From positions 1-13,467 of the forward strand of contig QIMB01000101.1 in NCBI GenBank assembly GCA_003233615.1: a stretch of DNA of 13,467 nt. Direction: 5' to 3'. The stretch comes from Nitrospirota bacterium. Lineage in GTDB: Bacteria; Nitrospirota; Nitrospiria; Nitrospirales; UBA8639. The translations under genes and the position numbers were made by a program. Positions 1 to 7,471 of this stretch are shown here, one piece after another; the first letter of the stretch is position 1, and every line of letters starts with the position of its first letter. The notes below the pieces were generated by a model. The model was not told where the DNA came from, made no database searches, and was given only the letters and a program-made list of their open reading frames with translations.

Positions 1-90
1 CCGATCGCGATGGAGCAAGGTGTGCGGTTTGCGGTGCGTGAAGGTGGACGGACGGTCGGTGCCGGGGTTGTGACGGAAATTGTGGAATAA
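1..90 (+). CDS. tuf: Elongation factor Tu, C-terminal end (5' truncated by window)
   Basis: The first 90 bases read in frame 1 as 29 residues and a TAA stop. They include the segment PIAMEQGVRFAVREGGRTVG followed by AGVVTEIVE, which matches the extreme C-terminus of EF-Tu, in the third beta-barrel domain. EF-Tu is the GTPase that delivers aminoacyl-tRNA to the ribosomal A site. The GTPase domain and start lie outside the window, so intactness cannot be judged. rpmG begins 18 bases after the stop and no terminator is visible between them, so the two are probably co-transcribed. A tuf copy directly upstream of rpmG, tRNA-Trp, secE and nusG is a common bacterial order. Identity is secure from the highly conserved C-terminal signature. 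Confidence 0.96.
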   Translation, partial: PIAMEQGVRFAVREGGRTVGAGVVTEIVE

Positions 91-108
91 GAAGACAGGG
101 GTATAGCT

Positions 109-258
109 ATGCGAGTCATTATTTCTCTAGCTTGCGGAGATTGCAAGCGCCGTAACTATTCAACAATGAAAAACAAAAAAAACGATCCTGATCGTTTAGA
201 AATGAAAAAGTATTGTCGATTTTGTCGGAAGCATGTTCCGCATAAAGAGGTGAAGTGA
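109..258 (+). CDS. rpmG: 50S ribosomal protein L33, zinc-ribbon (C+) form
   Basis: This 49-residue basic protein starts at ATG 109 and ends at TGA 256-258. It matches bacterial L33, a small 50S protein near the E site. Four cysteines form two CxxC pairs, Cys9/Cys12 (CGDC) and Cys36/Cys39 (CRFC), so this is the zinc-binding C+ type, not the cysteine-free C- type that many bacteria use under zinc limitation. The centre is lysine-rich, as expected for an rRNA-binding protein. An AGGGG purine run at 97-101 serves as ribosome-binding site. It lies between tuf and tRNA-Trp, a typical location. Whether a zinc-independent paralogue exists elsewhere cannot be seen here. Confidence 0.96.
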   Translation: MRVIISLACGDCKRRNYSTMKNKKNDPDRLEMKKYCRFCRKHVPHKEVK

Positions 259-292
259 TCATGGGCGGGTACTCAGATTGAAATGTCTTTAA

Positions 293-368
293 AGGGGCAT
301 AGTGTCAATGGCTAGCACGTCGGTCTCCAAAACCGAAAGTCCGGGTTCAAATCCTGGTGCCCCTGCCA
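293..368 (+). tRNA. trnW: tRNA-Trp (anticodon CCA)
   Basis: A full cloverleaf of 76 nt can be folded. The acceptor stem is 293-299 (AGGGGCA) with 358-364 (TGCCCCT). The D stem is 302-305 with 315-318. The anticodon stem is 320-324 with 332-336, enclosing the loop CTCCAAA, so the anticodon is CCA (327-329), which decodes UGG (Trp). The T stem is 341-345 with 353-357 around TTCAAAT. The discriminator base is G365, and the CCA tail (366-368) is encoded in the DNA. It lies between rpmG and secE with no terminator on either side, so it is probably cut out of the polycistronic transcript. tRNA-Trp at this spot is a widespread arrangement. Confidence 0.97.
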
Positions 369-442
369 GAGATATGTTGCAGGGTGAAGGTTTGGTGATA
401 TTTTTAGGGCCTATAACGTACATCGCAAGAGGATGCTAGCTC

Positions 443-637
443 GTGTTTAAAAAAGTCGGGGCTTCCATTACTGAGTTTTTGTCTGGGGTTCGTAGTGAGC
501 TGAAGAAAATTTCCTATCCTACGAGATCTGAGACAATCGGTTCGACAACGGTTGTGCTGCTGTTTTGTGTGATTATGTCCATATATTTGTCAATTGTGGA
601 TTCGTTTTTGGTCTGGTTGATTAGCCGGATTGTCTAA
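443..637 (+). CDS. secE: Preprotein translocase subunit SecE
   Basis: This 64-residue protein is of the short single-span SecE type. It has an N-terminal amphipathic stretch with the conserved pattern around ELKKISYPTRSE (residues 19-30), then one hydrophobic membrane helix at about 33-57. SecE clamps SecY in the inner-membrane SecYEG channel. The start is GTG at 443, preceded by AAGAGGA at 427-433 (about nine bases away). No in-frame ATG gives a better N-terminus. nusG follows 18 bases after the stop, the near-universal secE-nusG pairing. E. coli SecE has two extra N-terminal spans; the short form here is the usual one outside gamma-proteobacteria. Confidence 0.95.
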   Translation: MFKKVGASITEFLSGVRSELKKISYPTRSETIGSTTVVLLFCVIMSIYLSIVDSFLVWLISRIV

Positions 638-655
638 CAGAGAAGAAGGGGATTC

Positions 656-1192
656 ATGTCGAGTCATTGGTATGTCATACACACCTATGCAGGATTCGAG
701 GGGCGAGTTCGAACGGGTATTGTTGAGCGGGCTAATCAACTGGGTATGGGTGAAGAGGTAGGGCAGGTGCTGGTTCCTACTGAGGACGTCGTAGAATTTA
801 AAGAGGGAAAGCGCCGAGCTTCCAAGAGGAAGTTTTTTCCTGGTTATGTCCTGCTGGAAGTTAATGGACCTATCAAGGATGAATTGGTCGCAATGATCAA
901 GGAGACTCCAAAGGTGACGGGGTTTATTGGGGGCGGGACTCGACCGATTCCATTAGATCCTGAGGAAGTGACGACTCTCTTGAAGCAACTAGAGTCAGGG
1001 GTTTCTGCTCCAAGGGAATTGGCGAGTTTTTCCAAAGGAGACAATGTGCGCATTGTTGACGGACCATTTTTGGGGTTCAATGGATTGGTTGATGAGGTGG
1101 ATCAAGACCATGCACGGGTCAAGGCCTTGGTGAGTATTTTTGGCCGATCGACACCTGTGGAATTGACGTTTTCTCAAGTTGAGCGAGCATAG
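656..1192 (+). CDS. nusG: Transcription termination/antitermination factor NusG
   Basis: This 178-residue protein has the standard two-domain NusG plan. The NGN domain (about 1-115) begins with HWYVIHTYAGFE and contains the FFPGYVL motif at 60-66. A KOW domain lies at about 125-160 (FSKGDNVRIVDGPFLGFNG). The NGN domain binds the RNA polymerase clamp and suppresses pausing; the KOW domain contacts Rho or ribosomal protein S10. The ATG start at 656 is preceded by the strong ribosome-binding site AAGAAGGGGA, and the length is normal for the family. It follows secE in one operon and lies upstream of the L11-L1 genes. No insertion or missing motif is visible. Confidence 0.97.
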   Translation: MSSHWYVIHTYAGFEGRVRTGIVERANQLGMGEEVGQVLVPTEDVVEFKEGKRRASKRKFFPGYVLLEVNGPIKDELVAMIKETPKVTGFIGGGTRPIPLDPEEVTTLLKQLESGVSAPRELASFSKGDNVRIVDGPFLGFNGLVDEVDQDHARVKALVSIFGRSTPVELTFSQVERA

Positions 1193-1274
1193 GGGTGTAT
1201 TGATCCCGTGGTGTATGATGGTAGCTTCGTCCTGATTGTATGAGGGTTTTTAGAAATTTAAGGTAGGTGAATGA

Positions 1275-1700
1275 ATGGCTAAAGAGGTAATGAGTCAAAT
1301 TAAATTGCAGATCCCTGCGGGTAAAGCGAATCCAGCGCCCCCTGTTGGTCCTTCATTGGGGCAGCACGGCGTGAACATCATGGAATTTTGCAAACAGTTT
1401 AATGCGAAAACGCAGAAGCAAGAGGGCAGTATTATTCCCGTTGTGATATCTGTGTATAAAGACCGAAGTTTTAGTTTTATTACGAAAACGCCACCGGCAT
1501 CGGATCTTTTAAAAAAAGCTGCTGGTGTGATTAAGGGGTCTGGAGTTCCGCATAAGAATAAAGTTGGATCTATTAGTCAGGCGCAATTAGAAGAAATTGC
1601 CAAGCAGAAGATCGAAGATTTGAATGCGAGCGACGTTCCTGCTGCCATGCAAGTGATTGCTGGCACGGCCAGGAGTATGGGCATTACGGTGGAAGCGTAA
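1275..1700 (+). CDS. rplK: 50S ribosomal protein L11
   Basis: This 141-residue protein has the full-length L11 plan. The N-terminal domain carries the proline-rich motif NPAPPVGPSLGQHG (residues 19-32), where thiostrepton-class drugs bind between L11 and 23S rRNA. The C-terminal rRNA-binding domain (about 75-141) ends with GTARSMGI. L11 forms the stalk base that controls factor-dependent GTP hydrolysis and RelA activation. ATG 1275 fits the conserved N-terminus (MAKEVMSQIKLQ) and follows AGGTAGGTGA at 1261-1270. Another ATG four bases upstream is out of frame and hits a stop at once. L1 follows after 34 bases. The 82-base gap upstream holds no promoter or L1-binding element that I can support. 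Confidence 0.97.
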   Translation: MAKEVMSQIKLQIPAGKANPAPPVGPSLGQHGVNIMEFCKQFNAKTQKQEGSIIPVVISVYKDRSFSFITKTPPASDLLKKAAGVIKGSGVPHKNKVGSISQAQLEEIAKQKIEDLNASDVPAAMQVIAGTARSMGITVEA

Positions 1701-1720
1701 CTTTTTCGAAGGATTTCACA

Positions 1721-1726
1721 AGAGGG
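1721..1726 (+). promoter_or_regulatory. Ribosome-binding site that fixes the rplA GTG start
   Basis: AGAGGG ends eight bases before GTG 1735. It supports that start over the longer open frame reaching back to 1657, which would overlap the end of rplK. Confidence 0.8.
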
Positions 1727-1734
1727 TATGTATC

Positions 1735-2427
1735 GTGGGGAAAAAATTTAAAGAAGCATTGTCGAAGGTAGCCAAGCCCGAGTATTCCTTGGAGGAGGCG
1801 AGTGCTATGGTGAAAGAGGCTGCATTTGCTAAATTCGATGAGTCGGTTGAAATAGCCCTTTCATTAGGTGTAGACCCGAAGCGGGCTGACCAAATGGTGC
1901 GCGGGACAACCGTTTTGCCTCATGGCACGGGTAAAAAAATACGTATTGTGGTCATTGCGAAAGGTGAGAAGGAGCAAGAGGCGAGAGGGGCTGGGGCTGA
2001 TTTCGTTGGAAGTGACGACATTTTGCAAAAAATACAAGACGGGTGGTTGGACTTTGATTCTATGATTGCAACCCCGGATATGATGGGTGCTGTCGGGAAA
2101 ATGGGAAAAGTGCTTGGTCCACGGGGATTGATGCCGAATCCGAAGACGGGGACTGTAACATTTGATGTTGGTAAGGCTGTTCAAGAAATTCGGAAGGGGC
2201 GTGTAGAGTACAGGGTTGATAAGGCCGGGAATGTTCATGTACCCGTTGGCAAAGTTTCGTTTCAAAGTCAACAAATTACGGACAATGCACGGGCAGTGTT
2301 CGATTCAATTCTGAAGGCCAAGCCATCATCAAGTAAAGGCAAGTATGTCAAAAGTGCGACTCTGTCGAGCACGATGGGGCCAGGGGTTCGTCTCGATGCT
2401 GTCGGCCTTGCCAAGCAAATTGGGTAA
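1735..2427 (+). CDS. rplA: 50S ribosomal protein L1
   Basis: L1 forms the mobile stalk at the E site and in many bacteria represses its own operon by binding mRNA. I place the start at GTG 1735, which gives 230 residues (typical for L1) beginning MGKKFKEAL. The open frame extends upstream to 1657, but that overlaps rplK in another frame and has no homology. AGAGGG at 1721-1726, eight bases from the GTG, supports 1735. The family signature GKVLGPRGLMPNPKTGTV lies at 124-141 in the central domain. Domain I is formed by both termini and domain II by about residues 67-159. It is co-directional with rplK; L10 follows after 31 bases. No defects are seen. Confidence 0.95.
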   Translation: MGKKFKEALSKVAKPEYSLEEASAMVKEAAFAKFDESVEIALSLGVDPKRADQMVRGTTVLPHGTGKKIRIVVIAKGEKEQEARGAGADFVGSDDILQKIQDGWLDFDSMIATPDMMGAVGKMGKVLGPRGLMPNPKTGTVTFDVGKAVQEIRKGRVEYRVDKAGNVHVPVGKVSFQSQQITDNARAVFDSILKAKPSSSKGKYVKSATLSSTMGPGVRLDAVGLAKQIG

Positions 2428-2458
2428 AAATTTTAATCTAAGCAGGTGAGTTGGGGCT

Positions 2459-3394
2459 ATGAAAAAAACTGACAAAACGGAAGCCGTGTCTATCTTGCGC
2501 GAACGGTTTACTCGGGCGCGAATTGCCATTGTAACCGAATGTGCGGGGATGCCAGTCAATCAAGTCAATGACTTACGGAAAAAGCTTCGTCACGCGCAGG
2601 CACATATGCATGTGGTGAAGAATACGTTAGCCATTCGTGCACTCGGTGATACTCCGCTCATTCCTCTGGTGCCGTTGTTTAAAGGCCAATCTGTAGTGGT
2701 GATTGGTTATGATGACCCGGTGTTGCCGGCCAAAGTTCTTCGGGATTTCATTAAAGCGGAAAAGTGTGAAAAAAGCTTGCAGGTTAAGGGGGCTGTGCTT
2801 GATGGAGAGGAACTGGATGCAGCGCAGCTGTCATCAGTAGCAGATTTGCCATCAAAGTCGGACTTGCTGGCTATGTTGTTGTCGGCCTTTCAGGGGCCCA
2901 TTCGTGGCTTCGTGGGGGTTTTGGGTCAGGTAGTCAGAAGTATTGTTGCGGTATTGGCCGCCATACAAGAAAACAAAACGCAGAAAGGAGACGGAGAGAT
3001 GAGTGCCACGGAAACAAAAATGTCGAAGGAAGATTTCATTAAGGCCATAGAGGGTCTGAGTGTGCTTGAGTTGTCTGATTTGGTGAAAGGTTTGGAGGAC
3101 CGGTTTGGTGTGACGGCTGCGGCCCCAGTAAGTGTTGTTGCAGCGGCGCCAGGTGCAGCTGTGCCGGCAGCAGAAGAAAAAACTGAATTTGATGTGGTCT
3201 TGACCGCAACGGCTCCAGACAAAAAAATTCAAGCCATTAAGGTTGTCCGTGAAATCACTGGTTTGGGATTAAAGGAAGCCAAGGAATTGGTTGAGGGTGT
3301 GCCTAAGGCTGTGAAAGAAGGGGCATCGAAAGAGGAAGCTGAAACTATACAGAAAAAATTGCAAGATGTTGGTGCGACCGTCGAAGTGAAATAG
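2459..3394 (+). CDS. rplJ: 50S ribosomal protein L10, reading without a stop into L7/L12 (L10-L7/L12 fusion ORF)
   Basis: Residues 1 to about 175 are a normal L10, which anchors L7/L12 dimers to the 23S stalk base beside L11. The N-terminal rRNA/L11-binding domain comes first, then the long C-terminal helix region (from about 132, SKSDLLAMLLSAFQG, to about 172, LAAIQENK) where L12 N-termini dock. ATG 2459 follows GCAGGTGAG at 2442-2450. L10 proteins usually end here, at about 165-180 residues. This one has no stop: codons 173-180 (KTQKGDGE) run through the rplL ribosome-binding site, and codon 181 is the rplL ATG in the same frame, so a 311-residue fusion is predicted. One base change, CAG (2981-2983) from TAG, would restore a 174-residue L10. 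Whether the fusion is real, processed or a sequencing error cannot be settled from one sequence. The 31-base gap to rplA is too short for a canonical L10 leader. Confidence 0.85.
   Translation: MKKTDKTEAVSILRERFTRARIAIVTECAGMPVNQVNDLRKKLRHAQAHMHVVKNTLAIRALGDTPLIPLVPLFKGQSVVVIGYDDPVLPAKVLRDFIKAEKCEKSLQVKGAVLDGEELDAAQLSSVADLPSKSDLLAMLLSAFQGPIRGFVGVLGQVVRSIVAVLAAIQENKTQKGDGEMSATETKMSKEDFIKAIEGLSVLELSDLVKGLEDRFGVTAAAPVSVVAAAPGAAVPAAEEKTEFDVVLTATAPDKKIQAIKVVREITGLGLKEAKELVEGVPKAVKEGASKEEAETIQKKLQDVGATVEVK
2984..2990 (+). promoter_or_regulatory. Strong internal ribosome-binding site for rplL, inside the L10 reading frame
   Basis: AAAGGAG lies eight bases before ATG 2999 and is the best Shine-Dalgarno match I see in the ribosomal-protein block. 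It would allow L7/L12 to be started independently and in excess over L10, as the several L12 copies per ribosome require. Here it is also translated as part of the L10 frame. Confidence 0.85.
2999..3394 (+). CDS. rplL: 50S ribosomal protein L7/L12 (internal start within the rplJ frame)
   Basis: This 131-residue protein has the complete L7/L12 plan: an N-terminal dimerisation helix pair (about 8-38, KMSKEDFIKAIEGLSVLELS), an Ala/Pro-rich flexible hinge (about 39-62), and a C-terminal domain (about 63-131) with the factor-binding surface KKIQAIKVVREITGLGLKEA. It forms the stalk that recruits EF-Tu, EF-G, IF2 and RF3. ATG 2999 is chosen because AAAGGAG sits eight bases upstream. A second ATG at 3020 gives 124 residues but has only a poor site. 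The gene has no separate reading frame: it is the in-frame tail of the L10 ORF, so product may arise both free and as the C-terminal part of an L10 fusion. The stop is TAG 3392-3394. Confidence 0.93.
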   Translation: MSATETKMSKEDFIKAIEGLSVLELSDLVKGLEDRFGVTAAAPVSVVAAAPGAAVPAAEEKTEFDVVLTATAPDKKIQAIKVVREITGLGLKEAKELVEGVPKAVKEGASKEEAETIQKKLQDVGATVEVK

Positions 3395-3464
3395 TTCTTT
3401 CGTAGGGAAGTTTCGATGCGCAGGTGAATGCAGATAGCCGTTAATCCATTAAGGGGAGATGTGA

Positions 3465-6400
3465 ATGGCACAACCAGCCTTTGAAGGCAGTGTTCAGCGA
3501 TATAGTTTTTCGAAGATTCGTTCGCATATTGTGATTCCGGATTTGGTTGAGGTGCAACGTCGTTCCTATGAGGAATTCTTGCAAGCGGAGACACTCCCTG
3601 ACCGGCGTGATGAAAAGGGGTTGCATGCTGCATTTAAAAGTGTCTTTCCGATCATGGATTACAATAATTCAGCTATTCTGGAGTTCTCCAGTTATTCGTT
3701 AGGGACCCCCAAATACGATATTCGCGAATGCATTGAGCAGGGGATGACCTTTGCGGCTCCGTTAAAACTGCGTGTTCGGTTGGTCGTTTTTGATCAACAA
3801 GATAAGGCCGTGAAAAATCGTGTGTTGGACGTGAGAGAGCAAGAAGTCTATGTTGGAGAATTGCCGTTAATGACTGATCGAGGCACCTTTATTGTCAATG
3901 GGACAGAGCGGGTTGCCGTCAGTCAATTGCATCGGTCTCCAGGGCCTTCATTCGGTCATGATAAAGGGCGGACGCATTCCAGTGGGAAAGTATTGTTTTC
4001 TGGAAGAATTATTCCGTACAGAGGGTCGTGGTTGGATTTTGAATATGATGCAAAAGATATTTTGTATGTCCGTATCGACCGTCGACGAAAAATGCCAGCG
4101 ACCATCTTGTTGAAGGGGTTTGGTTTCAGTACTGATGACTTGCTGAAAATGTATTACCCCGTCGAGGAAGTTCGTGTGAGTAATGGCAAATTGCTTCGCA
4201 AGTTGGATCCTGCCATTCATGTCGGACTGCGTACCTCATCCGACATAGTGGTAAAGAGTTCAGGGGAATTGTTAGCTAAAGAAGGGATGAAATTAAATAA
4301 AACCCTGATGGGGCGTGTGCGTTCCGCTGGCATCAAGGAGATTGCCATTAAAGCTGAAGATTTGGTTGGTCGGGCTGTGTTGACGGAGCTTGTGGACCCA
4401 GAAAGCCAAGAGGTGCTGTTGGAAAAAAATCAGCGTCTGACTGCCCCTATATTAGAGCAAATTCTTGAAGGCCGTATGGAGAGTTTCAAGGTCATTTATT
4501 TGGATAGTCCAACGACGAGTCCTGTCATTTTGGATACTCTGGAGGCTGAGCGAACGCATTCTAAGGAAGAAGCCTGGGTTGAAATTTATAAGCGCCTAAG
4601 GCCTGGTGAAATGCCTTCGATTGAGTCGGCTAAATTGTTGTTTGAAAATCTTTTCACAAATCCGAAGCGGTATGACTTATCGCCAGTTGGTCGTTTAAAA
4701 ATGAATAAACGGTTTAACCTTGATTTGTCCATGGAGCAGCGAACGTTGACGGCTCAAGATATTGTTGAGGTAGTGCGATGCCTGGTTGATCTGAAGGCTG
4801 GCAAGGGTGATGTAGATGATATTGATCATTTAGGCAATCGACGCGTTCGTTCTGTTGGAGAACTTTTGGAAAACCAAGTTCGGGTTGGCTTGGCTCGGAT
4901 GGAGCGGAGTATTAAGGAACGCATGAACCTGCTCGATATGGAAACCGTCTTGCCTCACGATCTTATTAATGCGAAGCCTATTGTGGCAGCCATAAAAGAA
5001 TTTTTTGCTGGAAGCCAGTTATCGCAATTTATGGATCAAACAAATCCGTTAGCTGAAATTACTCATAAGCGACGTCTTTCTGCTTTGGGCCCTGGCGGAC
5101 TGACGCGTGAGCGAGCAGGATTCGAAGTGCGGGATGTGCATCCTTCGCATTATAGCCGTATCTGTCCTATTGAGACGCCAGAAGGTCCGAATATTGGTTT
5201 GATTACCTCTCTAGCAACCTATGCTCGAATCAATGAGTATGGTTTCATTGAAGCACCATTTCGAAAAGTGCGAAAAGGTCGTGTCACCGATGAGATCGAA
5301 TTCCTCTCTCCTATCGATGGGGACAAAGTGGTCATCGCCCAAGCGAATTCAGCTATGAATGCAGATGGACTACTGACCTCAGATACCATTACGGCGCGGG
5401 AAGCCGGAGAATTTGTGACAACGACTCCTGATGCAGTGGATTATTTAGATGTCTCTCCGAAGCAAGTGGTGAGTGTAGCGACTGCACTGATTCCTTTTTT
5501 GGAGCATGATGATGCCAACCGAGCTCTCATGGGTTCGAATATGCAACGGCAAGCAGTGCCAACAATAAGGTGCGATTCTCCATTAGTAGGGACGGGTATG
5601 GAGTCTGTTGTGGCAAGAGATTCTGGTTATTTGGCACTTGCGCAGCGTGATGGCATTGTCGAGTCTGTCGATGCTCGAAGAATTGTGGTGAAAACTGGAA
5701 GTAAGGGTAAGGATGAGACGAAAAAGAGCTCGAGGATTTTAGATACGTATGAGCTTGTGAAATTTCAGCGGACCAATCAAAATACGTGTATTACGCAAAC
5801 ACCAATTGTTCGTGTGGGTCAACCGGTGAAAGCTGGTCAAGTGTTGGCTGATGGTCCATCAATGGATCGTGGTGAATTAGCATTGGGGAAAAACATTTTG
5901 GTGGCCTTCATGCCTTGGGGTGGCTATAACTATGAAGATGCCATACTTCTCAGTGAAAAATTGGTGCGAGAAGATACGTTTACGTCTATTCATATAGAAG
6001 AATTTGAAGTTGAGGCAAGGGATACGAAATTAGGAAAAGAAGAAATTACTCGGGATATCCCAAATCTTGGAGATGAGGCACTTCGCAATTTAGACGAGAG
6101 CGGCATTGTGCGAATTGGAGCAGAGGTGAAGCCTGGGGATATTTTAGTCGGGAAAGTTACTCCAAAAGGTGAAACGCAACTGACTCCTGAAGAAAAACTC
6201 CTTCGAGCAATCTTTGGGGAAAAAGCGGGGGATGTGAAGGATACCTCTCTGCAAGTCCCTCCGGGAATTGAGGGTATTGTCGTTGATGTGAAAATATTTT
6301 CACGAAAAGGCGTTGATAAGGATGAGCGTTCCCGTACGATTGAAACCGACGATCGTGCAAAAGTAGAGCGAGATTATCAGGAAGAGTTGAGGATTTTGGA

Positions 6401-7430
6401 AGACGAGCGGAATAGAAGGATCCGAAAATTATTATTAGGGCAGTTTGTCGGGCGGGATTTAATGGATCCTGATAGTGGTGAGGTCATCCTCAAGAAAAAG
6501 GGGCGGATTACAGCAGACGTGCTCCGGAAGTTGACGGATGACGATGTGCGTCGAGTGATATTGGCTGATGCTGAAGAGCAGAAGCAGTTGGATGGCATTG
6601 AGCGGGAAGCGAAAGACCAAATAGAAATCATGCAAACCGCATATGACGAAAAAGTGGGCCGGCTTCGGCGTGGCGATGAACTGCCTCCTGGGGTGATAAA
6701 GCTCGTCAAGGTCTATTTAGCCATTAAGAGGAAAATATCCGTTGGCGACAAGATGGCGGGGCGCCATGGGAATAAAGGTGTCGTTTCGCGTGTGTTGCCT
6801 GAAGAGGATATGCCCTATCTACCTGATGGAACTCCTGTTGAAATTGTGTTGAATCCGCTAGGTGTGCCCTCACGGATGAATGTCGGACAAATATTGGAAA
6901 TCCATTTGGGATGGGCGGCGAAAGCGCTGGGTCTTAAAGTTGAAACGCCTGTATTTGATGGGGCTTCAGAGAAAGAAATCAAGGCGATGTTGACGAAGGC
7001 AAAATTGCCGGAATCTGGTCAATCGGTTGTCTATGATGGTCTGACAGGTGAACCCTTCAAGAGCCCAGTCACGGTTGGATATATGTATATGTTGAAGCTC
7101 CATCATTTAGTCGATGATAAAATACATGCGCGTTCTATTGGCCCGTATTCCTTAGTGACGCAGCAACCATTGGGCGGAAAAGCACAATTTGGTGGGCAAC
7201 GTTTAGGGGAAATGGAGGTGTGGGCTTTGCAGGCGTATGGGGCCGCGTCGACCTTGCAGGAATTCCTAACAGTGAAATCTGATGATGTTCCGGGGCGTTC
7301 TCGTATGTATGAAGCGATTGTGAAGGGAGAAAACTTCCTGGATCCTGGGCTTCCGGAGTCATTTAATGTCTTAGTGAAAGAATTGCAAAGTTTGGGCTTG
7401 GATGTGGAGCTGATTAAATCAGCTGAATAG
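3465..7430 (+). CDS. rpoB: DNA-directed RNA polymerase subunit beta
   Basis: This 1321-residue protein is close in length to E. coli beta (1342). It forms half of the catalytic cleft of RNA polymerase. The rifampicin-pocket segment is intact (GSQLSQFMDQTNPLAEITHK), with Asp524, His534 and Ser539 at the positions of E. coli D516, H526 and S531, so the sequence predicts rifampicin sensitivity. The active-site lysines lie in GDKMAGRHGNKG as Lys1096 and Lys1104 (E. coli K1065 and K1073). ATG 3465 follows AAGGGGAGA at 3451-3459; an ATG six bases upstream is followed immediately by a stop. The 70-base gap after rplL shows no convincing attenuator or terminator, so it is probably co-transcribed with the ribosomal-protein genes. 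rpoC follows after 53 bases. Confidence 0.98.
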   Translation: MAQPAFEGSVQRYSFSKIRSHIVIPDLVEVQRRSYEEFLQAETLPDRRDEKGLHAAFKSVFPIMDYNNSAILEFSSYSLGTPKYDIRECIEQGMTFAAPLKLRVRLVVFDQQDKAVKNRVLDVREQEVYVGELPLMTDRGTFIVNGTERVAVSQLHRSPGPSFGHDKGRTHSSGKVLFSGRIIPYRGSWLDFEYDAKDILYVRIDRRRKMPATILLKGFGFSTDDLLKMYYPVEEVRVSNGKLLRKLDPAIHVGLRTSSDIVVKSSGELLAKEGMKLNKTLMGRVRSAGIKEIAIKAEDLVGRAVLTELVDPESQEVLLEKNQRLTAPILEQILEGRMESFKVIYLDSPTTSPVILDTLEAERTHSKEEAWVEIYKRLRPGEMPSIESAKLLFENLFTNPKRYDLSPVGRLKMNKRFNLDLSMEQRTLTAQDIVEVVRCLVDLKAGKGDVDDIDHLGNRRVRSVGELLENQVRVGLARMERSIKERMNLLDMETVLPHDLINAKPIVAAIKEFFAGSQLSQFMDQTNPLAEITHKRRLSALGPGGLTRERAGFEVRDVHPSHYSRICPIETPEGPNIGLITSLATYARINEYGFIEAPFRKVRKGRVTDEIEFLSPIDGDKVVIAQANSAMNADGLLTSDTITAREAGEFVTTTPDAVDYLDVSPKQVVSVATALIPFLEHDDANRALMGSNMQRQAVPTIRCDSPLVGTGMESVVARDSGYLALAQRDGIVESVDARRIVVKTGSKGKDETKKSSRILDTYELVKFQRTNQNTCITQTPIVRVGQPVKAGQVLADGPSMDRGELALGKNILVAFMPWGGYNYEDAILLSEKLVREDTFTSIHIEEFEVEARDTKLGKEEITRDIPNLGDEALRNLDESGIVRIGAEVKPGDILVGKVTPKGETQLTPEEKLLRAIFGEKAGDVKDTSLQVPPGIEGIVVDVKIFSRKGVDKDERSRTIETDDRAKVERDYQEELRILEDERNRRIRKLLLGQFVGRDLMDPDSGEVILKKKGRITADVLRKLTDDDVRRVILADAEEQKQLDGIEREAKDQIEIMQTAYDEKVGRLRRGDELPPGVIKLVKVYLAIKRKISVGDKMAGRHGNKGVVSRVLPEEDMPYLPDGTPVEIVLNPLGVPSRMNVGQILEIHLGWAAKALGLKVETPVFDGASEKEIKAMLTKAKLPESGQSVVYDGLTGEPFKSPVTVGYMYMLKLHHLVDDKIHARSIGPYSLVTQQPLGGKAQFGGQRLGEMEVWALQAYGAASTLQEFLTVKSDDVPGRSRMYEAIVKGENFLDPGLPESFNVLVKELQSLGLDVELIKSAE

Positions 7431-7458
7431 GCGACCGTGATGTTCATGCTCATTCGCC
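7430..7458 (+). repeat. Possible hairpin between rpoB and rpoC
   Basis: GGCGA at 7430-7434 is perfectly complementary to TCGCC at 7454-7458, and TGA/TCA inside may extend the stem across a small internal loop. It begins on the last base of the rpoB stop codon and ends 13 bases before the rpoC ribosome-binding site. The following ACTCCTTTT is a weak U run, so a strong terminator is unlikely. A processing or translation-tuning hairpin is possible, or chance. Confidence 0.3.
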
Positions 7459-7471
7459 ACTCCTTTTAACT

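Noticed and set aside
369..442. Possible secE promoter: TATAAC at 412-417
   Set aside because: The -10 match is good, but no sequence close to TTGACA lies 16-18 bases upstream. A promoter here is possible but not supported.
1163..1219. Possible promoter before rplK: TTGACG at 1163-1168 and TATGAT at 1214-1219
   Set aside because: The boxes are 45 bases apart and neither has a partner at the right spacing.
1193..1274. Possible L1-binding autoregulatory element before rplK
   Set aside because: I looked for the stem and conserved loop of L1 mRNA sites and could not fold a convincing one by eye.
1657..1734. Upstream extension of the rplA reading frame to an ATG at 1657
   Set aside because: It overlaps rplK in another frame, would add 26 non-homologous residues, and the ribosome-binding site at 1721-1726 fits GTG 1735.
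3395..3464. Attenuator or terminator between rplL and rpoB
   Set aside because: No stem followed by a T run is visible in the 70 bases; only a weak TTC/GAA pairing.
2926..3633. Several minus-strand open frames across rplJ, rplL and rpoB, and others throughout rpoB/rpoC
   Set aside because: They are antisense shadows of strongly conserved genes, with no ribosome-binding sites and no recognisable domains.
3465..7430. Possible drug-resistance changes in rpoB (and Lys43 of rpsL)
   Set aside because: The rifampicin-pocket residues Asp524, His534 and Ser539 and S12 Lys43 all carry the sensitive-type residue.
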